This document shows, in pieces, positions 42,887 to 51,401 of a stretch of DNA of 64,000 nucleotides. Within the stretch, counting starts at the first letter, position 1. The number at the start of each line of letters is the position of its first letter. The stretch is from positions 1,240,001 through 1,304,000 of the forward strand of contig NZ_CP042862.1 in NCBI RefSeq assembly GCF_008001015.1. Direction: 5' to 3'. Source of the DNA: Serinicoccus profundi. Lineage in GTDB: Bacteria; Actinomycetota; Actinomycetes; Actinomycetales; Dermatophilaceae. The notes beneath the pieces are model-generated. The model had not been told where the DNA came from and did not search any database. It saw nothing but the letters and a program-made list of their open reading frames with translations. The position numbers and the translations under genes were made by a program.

Positions 42887-45298
42887 ATGGCCAAGACCAC
42901 CGGTGCCGGTTCGTCCGGCAAGAAGCCCCGCCACAGCCCAGCTCAGAAGAAGGCCGCGCGCCAGGCGCGAGAGAAGCAGGCCCGAGCCCAGCTCAAGGGC
43001 GGGCGCGGCGACCGCCGAGGCGCCGGGCGCCCCTTCTCCGACGACGGTGCCGACAAGCAGCGCTGGCGCGACCGCGACGACCGGGACCCGCGTGGTCGTG
43101 GCGACCGGGCCGACCGGCGTCGCGACGGCGAGGACCGTGGCACCGACCGTCGCCCCGGTGGTGAGCGTCCGCGTCGTGACTGGGAGGACCGTCGCGGTGG
43201 CGGTGGCTACGAGCGGCGCGACCAGGGTGCGCGTGGTGGTGCCGACCGTCGCCCCGGTGGTGAGCGTCCGCGCCGTGACTGGGAGGACCGTCGCGGCGGC
43301 AGTGGCTACGAGCGTCGCGACCAGGGTGCCCGTGGTGGCGCCGAGCGTCCGCGTCGTGACTGGGAGGACCGCGGCGACCGTCGTCCCGGTGGTGACCGTC
43401 CGCGTCGTGACTGGGAGGACCGCCGTGGTGGCGGTGGCTACGAGCGTCGCGACCAGGGTGCCCGTGGGGGTGCTGACCGTCCGCGTCGTGACTGGGAGGA
43501 CCGTGGCGCCGACCGCCGAGGCGGCCGCTCCTTCGACCGTCGGGACGACGGCCCCCGCGAGACGCGCGGCTACCAGGAGCGCACCTGGCGCTCGCACCGC
43601 GAGGAGCGCGAGGGCCGGCCGGCCCGTGGGCACCACGAGGGCCGCAGCTGGGACGAGAGCCGTCGCCGGGACGACCGCGGCGCTCGCGACGACCGTGGCC
43701 CGCGGCGTGATCGCTGGGAGGACCGCCAGGACTCCTCGCGCGGTGGCCGCTCGTGGGAGCGCCCGCGCGGTGCCGACGACGCCTTCGTCGAGGCGGAGGC
43801 CGAGCGGGACGCCGCGGACGCGGCATACCAGGAGCGTCTGTCGGCGACCATGACCGAGGACACCTCGGCGGCCGTCCAGGAGGACAACGGCTTCGCCCCC
43901 CTCGGGCTGCACGAGGCGCTCGTCGCCACGCTCGCGCGCATCGGCATCACCACGCCCTTCCCGATCCAGGCCGCCACCATCCCGGACGCCATGGCCGGCC
44001 GCGACCTGCTGGGTCGGGGCCAGACCGGCTCGGGCAAGACCATGGCCTTCGGCCTGCCGCTGCTCGACCGCCTGGCGCGTCGCCCCCGCGCCGTGCCGCA
44101 CCGTCCGCGCGCGATCATCCTCACCCCCACCCGCGAGCTGGCGATGCAGATCGTCGACGCCCTGGCGCCCCTGATGCGCGCCGTCGACCGCAGGTTCGTG
44201 CTCGTCGCCGGCGGCATGTCCTACACCCCGCAGCTCAAGGCGCTGGAGAAGGGCGTCGACGTGCTCGTCGCCACGCCGGGTCGGCTCATCGACCTCATCG
44301 ACCGCAGCGCGGCCGACCTGTCCGAGGTCGAGGTCATGGTCCTGGACGAGGCTGACCACATGGCCGAGATGGGCTTCGTCGAGGCCATCCGACAGGTGCT
44401 CGACCTCACGCCGACGGACGGCCAGCGGCTGCTCTTCTCGGCCACCCTCGACCACGGCGTGGACCAGGTCGCCAAGGCCTACCTCAAGGACCCGGTGACG
44501 CACTCCACCGATGACGCCCGGGCCAGCGTGACGACCATGGCGCACCACGTCTTCCTCGTGCACCCGCACCACAAGAAGCCGATCACGGCCGCCATCGCCA
44601 ACCGGCCCGGCCGCACCGTCGTCTTCTGCCGCACCAAGCTCGGGGCCGACCGGGTCGCGATGCAGCTGCGTGAGTCCGGTGTCTTCGCCGCCGCGCTGCA
44701 CGGCGGGCTCAACCAGGCTCAGCGGACCCGCGTGCTCGACGCCTTCAAGTCCGGGACGCTGCCGGTCCTCGTCGCCACCGACGTCGCCGCCCGCGGTATC
44801 CACGTCGACGACGTCTCGCTCGTCCTGCAGGTCGACCCGCCGGCCGACCACAAGGACTACCTCCACCGCTCCGGGCGGACCGCCCGGGCCGGTGAGGACG
44901 GGGTGGTCGTGACCCTGGCGCTGCCGCACCAGAAGCGCCAGGTCTCGCGGATGCTCGACGCCGCCGGGGTCGAGACCGACCCGCAGACGGTGGCCCCCGA
45001 GGACCACGCGGTCATCGAGACCGCGGGTGGCTCCACTCCCGAGTCCGAGCCGATCCCGCAGAGCCGGTTGGATGAGGTCATGCGACCCAAGCGCTCCGCC
45101 GGACCGCGTCGCGGCGGCCCTCGTGGTGGCCCAGGTGGGGACCGTCGTGGTGGCGGCGACCGGCGTGGGCAGCGCCCCGGCCGCGACGGCGGCTACAGCC
45201 GCGGCGGAGACCGTCGAGGCTCCGGCCGCGAGGGTGGCCCCGGTCGCGACGGCGGACCCCGTGGTGAGCGTCGTCGGGACTGGAGCCCGCGCGGCTGA
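42887..45298 (+). CDS. DEAD-box RNA helicase with repetitive Arg/Asp-rich N-terminus
   Basis: 803 residues. Residues 1-310 are an intrinsically disordered, strongly charged region with five RPRRDWEDR repeats. The helicase core follows: Q-motif region, GQTGSGKT (motif I), [14 protein letters not shown] (DEAD variant DEAD-H), SATLDHGV (SAT), ARGIHV and [10 protein letters not shown] (motif VI). The C-terminus is an RGG-like tail ([18 protein letters not shown]). ATG 42887 is preceded by AAGAGGTGAG. The charged flanks suggest RNA binding and possibly condensate formation (inference). Confidence 0.92.
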   Translation: MAKTTGAGSSGKKPRHSPAQKKAARQAREKQARAQLKGGRGDRRGAGRPFSDDGADKQRWRDRDDRDPRGRGDRADRRRDGEDRGTDRRPGGERPRRDWEDRRGGGGYERRDQGARGGADRRPGGERPRRDWEDRRGGSGYERRDQGARGGAERPRRDWEDRGDRRPGGDRPRRDWEDRRGGGGYERRDQGARGGADRPRRDWEDRGADRRGGRSFDRRDDGPRETRGYQERTWRSHREEREGRPARGHHEGRSWDESRRRDDRGARDDRGPRRDRWEDRQDSSRGGRSWERPRGADDAFVEAEAERDAADAAYQERLSATMTEDTSAAVQEDNGFAPLGLHEALVATLARIGITTPFPIQAATIPDAMAGRDLLGRGQTGSGKTMAFGLPLLDRLARRPRAVPHRPRAIILTPTRELAMQIVDALAPLMRAVDRRFVLVAGGMSYTPQLKALEKGVDVLVATPGRLIDLIDRSAADLSEVEVMVLDEADHMAEMGFVEAIRQVLDLTPTDGQRLLFSATLDHGVDQVAKAYLKDPVTHSTDDARASVTTMAHHVFLVHPHHKKPITAAIANRPGRTVVFCRTKLGADRVAMQLRESGVFAAALHGGLNQAQRTRVLDAFKSGTLPVLVATDVAARGIHVDDVSLVLQVDPPADHKDYLHRSGRTARAGEDGVVVTLALPHQKRQVSRMLDAAGVETDPQTVAPEDHAVIETAGGSTPESEPIPQSRLDEVMRPKRSAGPRRGGPRGGPGGDRRGGGDRRGQRPGRDGGYSRGGDRRGSGREGGPGRDGGPRGERRRDWSPRG
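43163..43510 (+). repeat. Five imperfect coding repeats (RPRRDWEDR units)
   Basis: Five copies of a unit encoding (E/D)RPRRDWEDR, three of them followed by a [18 protein letters not shown] spacer, spaced unevenly by 51-98 bases. DNA identity between units is high, so unequal recombination can change the copy number in frame. Confidence 0.8.
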
Positions 45299-45309
45299 GG
45301 CCGAGCGCC

Positions 45310-45315
45310 TACCAT
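45310..45315 (+). promoter_or_regulatory. -10 element, leaderless promoter of the flavoprotein gene
   Basis: TACCAT with a 6-base spacer to ATG 45322. Confidence 0.55.
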
Positions 45316-45321
45316 CGGGCC

Positions 45322-46875
45322 ATGACCTCGACCCACGACGTCGTGGTGGTCGGTGGAGGGCACAACGGCCTCACCGCAGCCGCCTACCTGGCCCGCGCGG
45401 GCCGCTCGGTCCTGCTGCTGGAGCGCTCGACCGCCCTGGGCGGGGCGACGGTCTCCGCCGAGGCCTTCCCCGGTATGGGGGCGCGGCTCTCGCGCTACTC
45501 CTATCTCGTCAGCCTGCTGCCGCGGCAGATCGCCGACGACCTGTCGCTGTCGCTGCGGCTGGCCCGGCGGCGCTACTCCTCCTACACCCCGCTGCCCGGG
45601 TCGGAGGCGGGACTGCTCATCGACCACGGTGACGCCGCCGCGACCGCGGCCTCCTTCGCCGCCGTCGGTGCGGCGGCGGATGCGCCCCGGTGGGAGCGCT
45701 TCTACGACCGTGTCGGGCACCTCGCGGAGGTGGTGTGGCCCACCGTCACCGAGCCGCTGCTCCGGCGGCGCGAGATGGCGCACCGCATCGGCGACCCGGG
45801 TCTGGTGCGGGACTTCCTGGAGCGCCCCCTCGGCGAGGTGGTCGAGAAGAGCCTCGCCGACGACCTCGTCCGTGGGGTCGTCCTCACCGACGGCCTCATC
45901 AGCACCTTCGCGGACCCGCACTCGGCCCACCTGCGGCACAACGTGTGCTTCCTCTACCACGTCATCGGTGGCGGCACCGGTGACTGGGACGTGCCGATCG
46001 GCGGGATGGGGGAGGTGTCCGGCCAGCTCGAGCGCGTGGCCCGGGAGGCGGGCGCCGACCTGGTGACGGGGGCGCAGGTCACCGGTGTCGAGGAGGGCGC
46101 GGTGAGCTGGGAGGACGCCGAGGGTATGCCGCACCGCGCGACCGCGCGGCACGTGCTCTGGGCGGCGGCCCCCGCCGTGCTCGACGAGGTCGCCGGAGGC
46201 GTCGTGGGGGAGCGGGTCGAGGGGGCCCAGGTCAAGGTCAACCTCCTGCTGTCGCGCCTGCCCCGGCTGCGCGAGACCGCGGTGGCACCCGAGGCGGCCT
46301 TCGGCGGCACCTTCCACATCAACGAGAGCTACACCCAGCTGCGGCAGGCCCATGCGGACGCCGAGGACGGCAGGATCCCCGACCCGATGCCGGCCGAGAT
46401 CTACTGCCACACGCTGACCGACCCCAGCATCCTCACCCCGGCCCTGCGGGCCGAGCACCCCCAGGCGCAGACGATGACGGTCTTCACCCTCCAGACGCCG
46501 GACCGGCTGCTCGACGGTAGGGGCGAGGACGCCCGCGCCGACCTGGAGCGTCGGGTGCTCAACTCGTTGTCCTCGGTGCTCGCCGAGCCCATCGAGGGCG
46601 TCGTGCTCACCGGCCCTGACGGGCAGCCCTGCGTCGAGACGCGGACCACCCGGGACCTGCAGCAGAGCCTGGCGATGCCCGGCGGCAACATCTTCCACGC
46701 GCCGCTGACCTGGCCGTGGGCCGACGACGACGCGCCCCTGGACACGCCGGCCCGACGGTGGGGGGTGGACACGGCATACCCCGGCGTCCTGCTCGCTGGC
46801 GCGGGCTCGCAGCGCGGCGGCGGGGTCAGCGGGCTGGGCGGCTACCACGCCGCCCGGGCCCTGCTCGAGAGCTGA
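45322..46875 (+). CDS. Phytoene-desaturase-like FAD-dependent oxidoreductase
   Basis: 517 residues with an N-terminal Rossmann fold (VVVGGGHNGLTAAAYLARAGRSVLLLE) and a C-terminal FAD-contact block (GVLLAGAGSQRGGGVSGLGGYHAARAL). The overall pattern (GGMGEVSGQLERVAREAGADLVTG) fits the CrtI/PYROXD2-type amine oxidase superfamily. No carotenoid genes are nearby, so a carotenoid role is not supported; the substrate is unknown. The 3' end overlaps the convergent AraC gene by 50 bases. Confidence 0.85.
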   Translation: MTSTHDVVVVGGGHNGLTAAAYLARAGRSVLLLERSTALGGATVSAEAFPGMGARLSRYSYLVSLLPRQIADDLSLSLRLARRRYSSYTPLPGSEAGLLIDHGDAAATAASFAAVGAAADAPRWERFYDRVGHLAEVVWPTVTEPLLRRREMAHRIGDPGLVRDFLERPLGEVVEKSLADDLVRGVVLTDGLISTFADPHSAHLRHNVCFLYHVIGGGTGDWDVPIGGMGEVSGQLERVAREAGADLVTGAQVTGVEEGAVSWEDAEGMPHRATARHVLWAAAPAVLDEVAGGVVGERVEGAQVKVNLLLSRLPRLRETAVAPEAAFGGTFHINESYTQLRQAHADAEDGRIPDPMPAEIYCHTLTDPSILTPALRAEHPQAQTMTVFTLQTPDRLLDGRGEDARADLERRVLNSLSSVLAEPIEGVVLTGPDGQPCVETRTTRDLQQSLAMPGGNIFHAPLTWPWADDDAPLDTPARRWGVDTAYPGVLLAGAGSQRGGGVSGLGGYHAARALLES

Positions 46876-47722
46876 GCGCGTCGGCGTCCGCCGGTGGATC
46901 CTGGTCACGGAGGAATTCGCCGGGCGTCATGCCGGTGACGGTGCGGAAGTCGTGGGTGAAGTGCGCCTGGTCGGCATAGCCCAGGCGGGCCGCCATCGCG
47001 GACAGGGACTCCCTGCGGTCCTTGAGCGCCAGGACCGCGTCGTGCAGCCGCCGTCGCTGGATCAACCACTTGGGCGACAGTCCGGTGCGCTCGAGCACCA
47101 GTCGTTGCAGGGTGCGCTCACCTAAGCCGGCGTATGACGCGAGCTCGCCGACCCGGGTGACGTCGGGGTGGTCCGCCAGCCAGTCGACGAGGTCGTTGAT
47201 CTGCCCGCCGGCCCGGTCGAGGGGTCCGAAGCGGCGCAGCCAGCGCTCCATCGCGGCGATGGCGGCGCGGTGCGCCGGGGGAGCGTGGGCGTCTGGAGCC
47301 ATCGCCTCGCGGATCGTGCCGATGAGCTCCGTGGCACCCATCACCGTCACCTGCTCGAGGTCGAGGTAGGTGTCGGTCAGCTCGGCCACCGACCGGCCCA
47401 GGATCAGGGCGCCGGCGGCCGGACGCAGCATCGCCCCGACCGCCCAGCCATGTCCCTCGAGGGTGACGGTGGAGCGGCCACGCGCGACACCGTAGAAGCG
47501 GGCGTAGGTGTGGCTCACGACGACCAGGCACACGGGATGCTGCAGCGTGGTCTGCTGGGAGGGCGCGGTGAGGGACCACACCGGGACCCAGTAGCGCTCC
47601 ACGAGGTCTGACAGGTCCGTGGACGGCGGGTAGCGGTAGATCGGCGGAGAGGGGCGGCTGGCGCCGGTCAGGTGGGCCCGGTCGACGGGGTCGCTCCGGC
47701 CTGGGTCGCGTCGATCGGGCAT
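46826..47722 (-). CDS. AraC-family transcriptional regulator
   Basis: 298 residues: a cupin-like/DUF6597-type N-terminal sensing region (YRYPPSTDLSDLVERYWVPVW) and a C-terminal double helix-turn-helix (GELASYAGLGERTLQRLVLERTGLSPKWLIQRRRL and LGYADQAHFTHDFRTVTGMTPGEF). ATG 47722 is chosen over 47737 because GATAAT lies exactly 7 bases before it. It is divergent from the maleylpyruvate-isomerase-like gene, which is a natural candidate target. Confidence 0.88.
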   Translation of the reverse strand: MPDRRDPGRSDPVDRAHLTGASRPSPPIYRYPPSTDLSDLVERYWVPVWSLTAPSQQTTLQHPVCLVVVSHTYARFYGVARGRSTVTLEGHGWAVGAMLRPAAGALILGRSVAELTDTYLDLEQVTVMGATELIGTIREAMAPDAHAPPAHRAAIAAMERWLRRFGPLDRAGGQINDLVDWLADHPDVTRVGELASYAGLGERTLQRLVLERTGLSPKWLIQRRRLHDAVLALKDRRESLSAMAARLGYADQAHFTHDFRTVTGMTPGEFLRDQDPPADADALSSRAGPGRRGSRPAR

Positions 47723-47729
47723 GTGTCGG

Positions 47730-47735
47730 ATTATC
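47730..47735 (-). promoter_or_regulatory. -10 element, leaderless promoter of the AraC gene
   Basis: GATAAT on the minus strand, 7-base spacer to ATG 47722. It overlaps the upstream alternative start codon. Confidence 0.5.
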
Positions 47736-47773
47736 ACAAGATCTCGCGCTCACGGGGTGCGAGCGTGGACACC

Positions 47774-48349
47774 ATGACGATCTCTCAGGCTGACCCCATC
47801 ACCCGCTTCGACCAGCGCGCCGCCGACTTCGGCGACATCCTCGAGCGGGCCGCCGCCCGCGCCGACGCCCCGACCCCGTGCGAGGGGTGGACCGTGCAGG
47901 ACGTCGTGGCCCACGTCGTCGCCACCCAGCGCGACTTCCTGGCGGGCCAGGAGCTGGACCTCCCTGCGGCCCCGGACCTGGGCGATGACCTCGCCGCGGG
48001 CTGGCGTGCGCACGTCGCAGCGGTGTCCGACGCCGTAGCGGCCGAGGGGGTGGCCGCGCGCGAGTACGACGGCTTCTTCGGACGCACCACGATCGGTCAG
48101 ACCCTCGCCGACTTCTACGGCTGGGACCTGGTCATCCACGGGTCGGACGTCTCCCGGGCGACGGGACAGTCGTGGACCGTCACCGACGAGGAGGCGGCTG
48201 CGTTGCACGCCACCGCCGACGGGTGGGGTGCGGCGCTGCACATGGAGGGCATCTGCGCCCCGGCCGTCGACGTCCCTTCCGACGCGAGCACGACGGACCG
48301 GTTGCTGGCCCGCCTCGGCCGCGACCCGGACTGGGAGCCCCGGGGCTGA
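47774..48349 (+). CDS. TIGR03086/maleylpyruvate isomerase-like protein (mycothiol-dependent fold)
   Basis: 191 residues of the DinB-like four-helix fold. The family's N-terminal CEGWTVQDVVAHVVATQRDFL includes the metal-binding His, and FYGWDLVIHGSDVSRATGQ contains the second. Relatives use mycothiol as cofactor or act as detoxification transferases; the exact reaction is unknown. No Shine-Dalgarno is obvious; GAGCGT lies 7 bases before ATG 47774, a weak -10. It is 51 bases from the divergent AraC regulator. Confidence 0.82.
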   Translation: MTISQADPITRFDQRAADFGDILERAAARADAPTPCEGWTVQDVVAHVVATQRDFLAGQELDLPAAPDLGDDLAAGWRAHVAAVSDAVAAEGVAAREYDGFFGRTTIGQTLADFYGWDLVIHGSDVSRATGQSWTVTDEEAAALHATADGWGAALHMEGICAPAVDVPSDASTTDRLLARLGRDPDWEPRG

Positions 48350-48371
48350 CAGGGTCTCAGCGGGACCACCG

Positions 48372-48518
48372 CTAGGGCAGGGTGTTACCCGGTCCGGGGT
48401 CCTCCAGCTCGGAGTCCTCCACCTCGGGGTGGGCCCGCAGGAAGAGGATGCTCGCGACCAGGCCTCCCCAGACGACGAGGATCGCCACGATCATCATGAG
48501 CACGGCCTGGGTGGTCAT
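48372..48518 (-). CDS. metS: Methionine/alanine importer small subunit
   Basis: A 48-residue single-helix protein: TTQAVLMMIVAILVVWGGLV and a short acidic tail (HPEVEDSELEDP). It matches the MetS family, which in Corynebacterium glutamicum is required with MetP for sodium-coupled methionine and alanine uptake. Its ATG overlaps the metP stop by 4 bases (ATGA), giving tight stoichiometric coupling. Easily missed because of its size. Confidence 0.85.
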   Translation of the reverse strand: MTTQAVLMMIVAILVVWGGLVASILFLRAHPEVEDSELEDPGPGNTLP

Positions 48519-50050
48519 CGCTGCTCCTCCTCGAGCTCGGGCCAGGGGTGGAAGTCCTCGCTGTCACGACCTCGCCACGGGATCGCGGTGAGGATTGCGG
48601 CTGCGACCACGACGAAAGCGATGGTGCCCCAGCCGAAGAGGTTGAGGTACCAGCCCGGGTACCCCTCGTAGCCCTCGGTCACCAACGTCTGGACCCGCTC
48701 GAAGAGCATGTAGGTGAGCAGCAGCGGGGCGAGGACACCGATGAGGACCCACCAGGAGCGGCCGACCTTGAAGGTGGAGACCCGGTTGAGGTGGGCGCGC
48801 AGCACGGGCACCTTGCGGAAGACCCACACCACGAGCACCGTCATGACGATGGCCGAGAGCACGATGCCGACGTTGTTGGCCCACTGGTCGACGGTGTCGA
48901 GGGCGATGAGTCCCGAGGTGGTGGAGAAGAGCGCGATCGAGATGATCGCGCAGACCACGCACACGGCGATCGCGGAGGCCTTCTGCCCCAGCCCGAACTT
49001 CTCCTGCACCGACGCCGCCACCCCGAGCAGGATCGAGATGATCGAGGTGAAGCCCGCGAGCACCAGGGCCGCGAAGAAGACGGCGCCGAAGATGGTGCCG
49101 CCCGGCATCTCGCTGATGACCGCCGGGAAGGTGACGAAGGACAGGATCGGCCCGGTGAGGCCCTCGAGCTCGTCGACGGTCGTGGCCTGCTGGTGGGCGA
49201 AGAACCCGAGGGTCGCGAAGACGCCGATGCCGGCCAGGATCTCGAAGCTGGAGTTGGCGAACGCCACCACGAGGCCCGAACTCGTCATGTTGGCCTTGCG
49301 CCGTTGGTAGGAGGCGTAGGTCACCATGATGCCGAAGGCGATGGAGAGGCTGAAGAAGATCTGGCTGTAGGCCGCGATCCAGACCCCGGGATCGGTGAGC
49401 GCACCCCAGTCGGGCGTGAACAGCGCATTGAGCCCGTCCATCGCGCCGGGCAGCGTCACCGCCCGGATCACCAGACCGGCGAAGGCGACCACGAGCAGCG
49501 GGATGAAGATGACGTTGACCCGCTGAACGCCCTTGGTGACCCCCAGGGCGATGATCGCCAGCACCGCGACCCAGACCAGGACCAGCGGGATCGCGACGGC
49601 CGACACGATGGTCGTGGAGACCTCGGGGTCGCCGGTCCGGAGGTACTCCCCGACGAAGAAGCCGGCCGGGTCATCACCCCAGCGCAGGTCGAAGGCGAAG
49701 ACGAAGTAGCTGAGCGACCAGGCGATGACGGCCGCGTAGTAGACCGCGATGACGAAGCTCAGCGCGATCTGGAACCAGCCCAGCGCCTCGGCCGGCTTGG
49801 CCATCCGCCGGTAGGCCAGCGGCGCCGCCGCGCGGTAGCGGTGGCCGATGGCGTAGTCCAGGAAGAGGATCGGGATACCGGCCGTCAGCAGCGCGATGAG
49901 GTAGGGGATGAGGAAGGCGCCCCCACCGCTCTCGTAGGCAACCCCGGGGAAGCGCCAGATGTTGCCCAGGCCGACGGCGGAGCCGACGGCGGCGAGGATG
50001 AAGCCCGTCGAGCTGCTCCAGGTCTCGCGCTCGGTGGTGGTCTCAGCCAT
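48515..50050 (-). CDS. metP: Sodium-dependent amino acid transporter, NSS family (MetP-like)
   Basis: 511 residues, about 11-12 membrane helices of the LeuT fold. The first helix carries the sodium/substrate motif AAVGSAVGLGNIWRFPGVAYESGGGAF, and helix 6 has YSQIFFSLSIAFG. Followed by metS, this is the C. glutamicum MetPS arrangement for methionine/alanine uptake (known there, inferred here). GGAGGG lies 7-8 bases before ATG 50050. The aroQ gene ends 3 bases upstream, so all three may be co-transcribed. Confidence 0.92.
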   Translation of the reverse strand: MAETTTERETWSSSTGFILAAVGSAVGLGNIWRFPGVAYESGGGAFLIPYLIALLTAGIPILFLDYAIGHRYRAAAPLAYRRMAKPAEALGWFQIALSFVIAVYYAAVIAWSLSYFVFAFDLRWGDDPAGFFVGEYLRTGDPEVSTTIVSAVAIPLVLVWVAVLAIIALGVTKGVQRVNVIFIPLLVVAFAGLVIRAVTLPGAMDGLNALFTPDWGALTDPGVWIAAYSQIFFSLSIAFGIMVTYASYQRRKANMTSSGLVVAFANSSFEILAGIGVFATLGFFAHQQATTVDELEGLTGPILSFVTFPAVISEMPGGTIFGAVFFAALVLAGFTSIISILLGVAASVQEKFGLGQKASAIAVCVVCAIISIALFSTTSGLIALDTVDQWANNVGIVLSAIVMTVLVVWVFRKVPVLRAHLNRVSTFKVGRSWWVLIGVLAPLLLTYMLFERVQTLVTEGYEGYPGWYLNLFGWGTIAFVVVAAAILTAIPWRGRDSEDFHPWPELEEEQR

Positions 50051-50053
50051 GCC

Positions 50054-50533
50054 CTATCCCTCCGGTGTGGTGGTGGTCGCGCCCGCCGTCGTGCCCACCA
50101 GCGCCGCGAGGTGGTCGACCGCATAGCCGTAGCCGTGGATCCCGGCGCCGGCGATGACGGCGTCGACGACGGGGGACAGGTATGAGGTGTGGCGGAAGGC
50201 CTCGCGCGCGTGCGGGTTCGACAGGTGCACCTCGATGACCGGCACCGAGATGGCCTTGACGGCGTCGTGCAGGGCGACCGAGGTATGCGTGTAGGCGGCG
50301 GCATTGAGCACCACCCCGACGACGTCCGCGTCGGCCCCGGCCTCCTGCAGCGCGTCGACGAGGGCGCCCTCGTGGTTGCTCTGCACGCAGCTGACCTCCA
50401 GCCCGTGGGCGGCGGCCCGCTCGGCGCACCAGGTCTCGACGTCGGCCAGCGTGGCCGTGCCGTAGATGTGCGGCTCGCGGGTGCCGAGGAGGTTGAGGTT
50501 GGGTCCGTTGAGGACGACGACGCGCCGTGCCAT
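50054..50533 (-). CDS. aroQ: 3-dehydroquinate dehydratase, type II
   Basis: Third step of the shikimate pathway. The 159-residue dodecameric-type enzyme shows LNGPNLNLLGTREPHIYG (catalytic Tyr in the lid), QSNHEGALVDALQ, LNAAAYTHTSVAL, and EVHLSNPHAREAFRHTSYLSP (catalytic His). GAGCGT lies 7 bases before ATG 50533, a weak -10 for a leaderless start. It is upstream of metP-metS. Confidence 0.95.
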   Translation of the reverse strand: MARRVVVLNGPNLNLLGTREPHIYGTATLADVETWCAERAAAHGLEVSCVQSNHEGALVDALQEAGADADVVGVVLNAAAYTHTSVALHDAVKAISVPVIEVHLSNPHAREAFRHTSYLSPVVDAVIAGAGIHGYGYAVDHLAALVGTTAGATTTTPEG

Positions 50534-50579
50534 GGGGCCTACGCTCTCACACCGCGCAGGTGCCGGGGCGCACGATGAC

Positions 50580-50585
50580 TAGGGT
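50580..50585 (+). promoter_or_regulatory. -10 element, leaderless promoter of the DUF429 gene
   Basis: TAGGGT with a 7-base spacer to ATG 50593. Confidence 0.5.
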
Positions 50586-50592
50586 GGCGGGG

Positions 50593-51339
50593 ATGAGCGT
50601 GTCCGAGCCGCGGCGCCCGGTTCCCCCGACGGGAGGTCCGGTGCGCGCGCGTGCCGCGTCGCCGGTGCTGGGGGTCGACGCCTGCCGCGGTGGGTGGGTC
50701 GGTGCGGTCCTCGACGCGTCGGGCCGCGGACGGGTGCGGGTCGTGGTCGCCGCCACCGTCGCCCAGGTGCTCGACGCCGCCGGGGAGGTGGGGGTAGTAG
50801 GGGTCGACATCCCCATCGGGCTCCCCGACGCGAGCCGGCGCGCGGCGGACGTGCTGACCAGAAGCTTCCTCGGCCGGGCCAAGGCCTCCTCGGTCTTCAC
50901 CACGCCGACCCGCGCTGCGGTGGAGGAGGCGGACTACGCCACCGCGAACCTGCGCAACCGCGCACTGGTCGGCATCGGACTGTCGAAGCAGGCCCACGGT
51001 CTGCGGCGCAGCATTCTCGAGGTCGACGCGTGGGTCCGCCGCGGAGTCCCGTGCCCGGTGCTGGAGGTGCACCCGGAGGCGAGCTTCGCGGCGATGAGCG
51101 GAGCTGCCCTCACCACCCGCAAGCGCACCGCCGAGGGCGCCGAGCACCGGCGGGCCGTGCTCGCCGCGGTCGGCATCGAGGCGCCGCGGGAGGCGCCCAG
51201 GGGCGCCGCGACCGACGACCTCCTCGACGCCTGCGCCGCCGCCTGGAGTGCATACCGCGTCTCCGGCGGTGAGGCGCTGACCTTCCCCGACGCCCCCGAG
51301 GTCTTCAGCGACGGCCTCCCTGCGGCGATCCACGTCTGA
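50593..51339 (+). CDS. DUF429 family protein
   Basis: 248 residues with an RNase H-like fold pattern: VLGVDACRGGWVGAVL at the N-terminus, VGVDIPIGLPD, EVHPEASFAAMSG, and TDDLLDACAAAWSA, where conserved Asp/Glu residues line a likely metal site. DUF429 proteins are predicted nucleases of unknown role. ATG 50593 is chosen from the TAGGGT hexamer; earlier in-frame ATGs lie inside the divergent aroQ start region. Confidence 0.82.
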   Translation: MSVSEPRRPVPPTGGPVRARAASPVLGVDACRGGWVGAVLDASGRGRVRVVVAATVAQVLDAAGEVGVVGVDIPIGLPDASRRAADVLTRSFLGRAKASSVFTTPTRAAVEEADYATANLRNRALVGIGLSKQAHGLRRSILEVDAWVRRGVPCPVLEVHPEASFAAMSGAALTTRKRTAEGAEHRRAVLAAVGIEAPREAPRGAATDDLLDACAAAWSAYRVSGGEALTFPDAPEVFSDGLPAAIHV

Positions 51340-51401
51340 CCCACCCGAGCCGTGCACCCACCACCCGAGCCACCACCCCAGGACCACCCCGAGGAGAGAC
51401 G

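Noticed and set aside
43163-43510. Possible CRISPR array because of regularly repeated blocks
   Set aside because: The repeats are coding, unevenly spaced, and spacers are also similar to each other.
42449-45007. Minus-strand frame with Val/Thr/Ala repeats opposite parE and the DEAD-box gene
   Set aside because: The repeats are simply the complement of the RPRRDWEDR coding repeats; no start signals.
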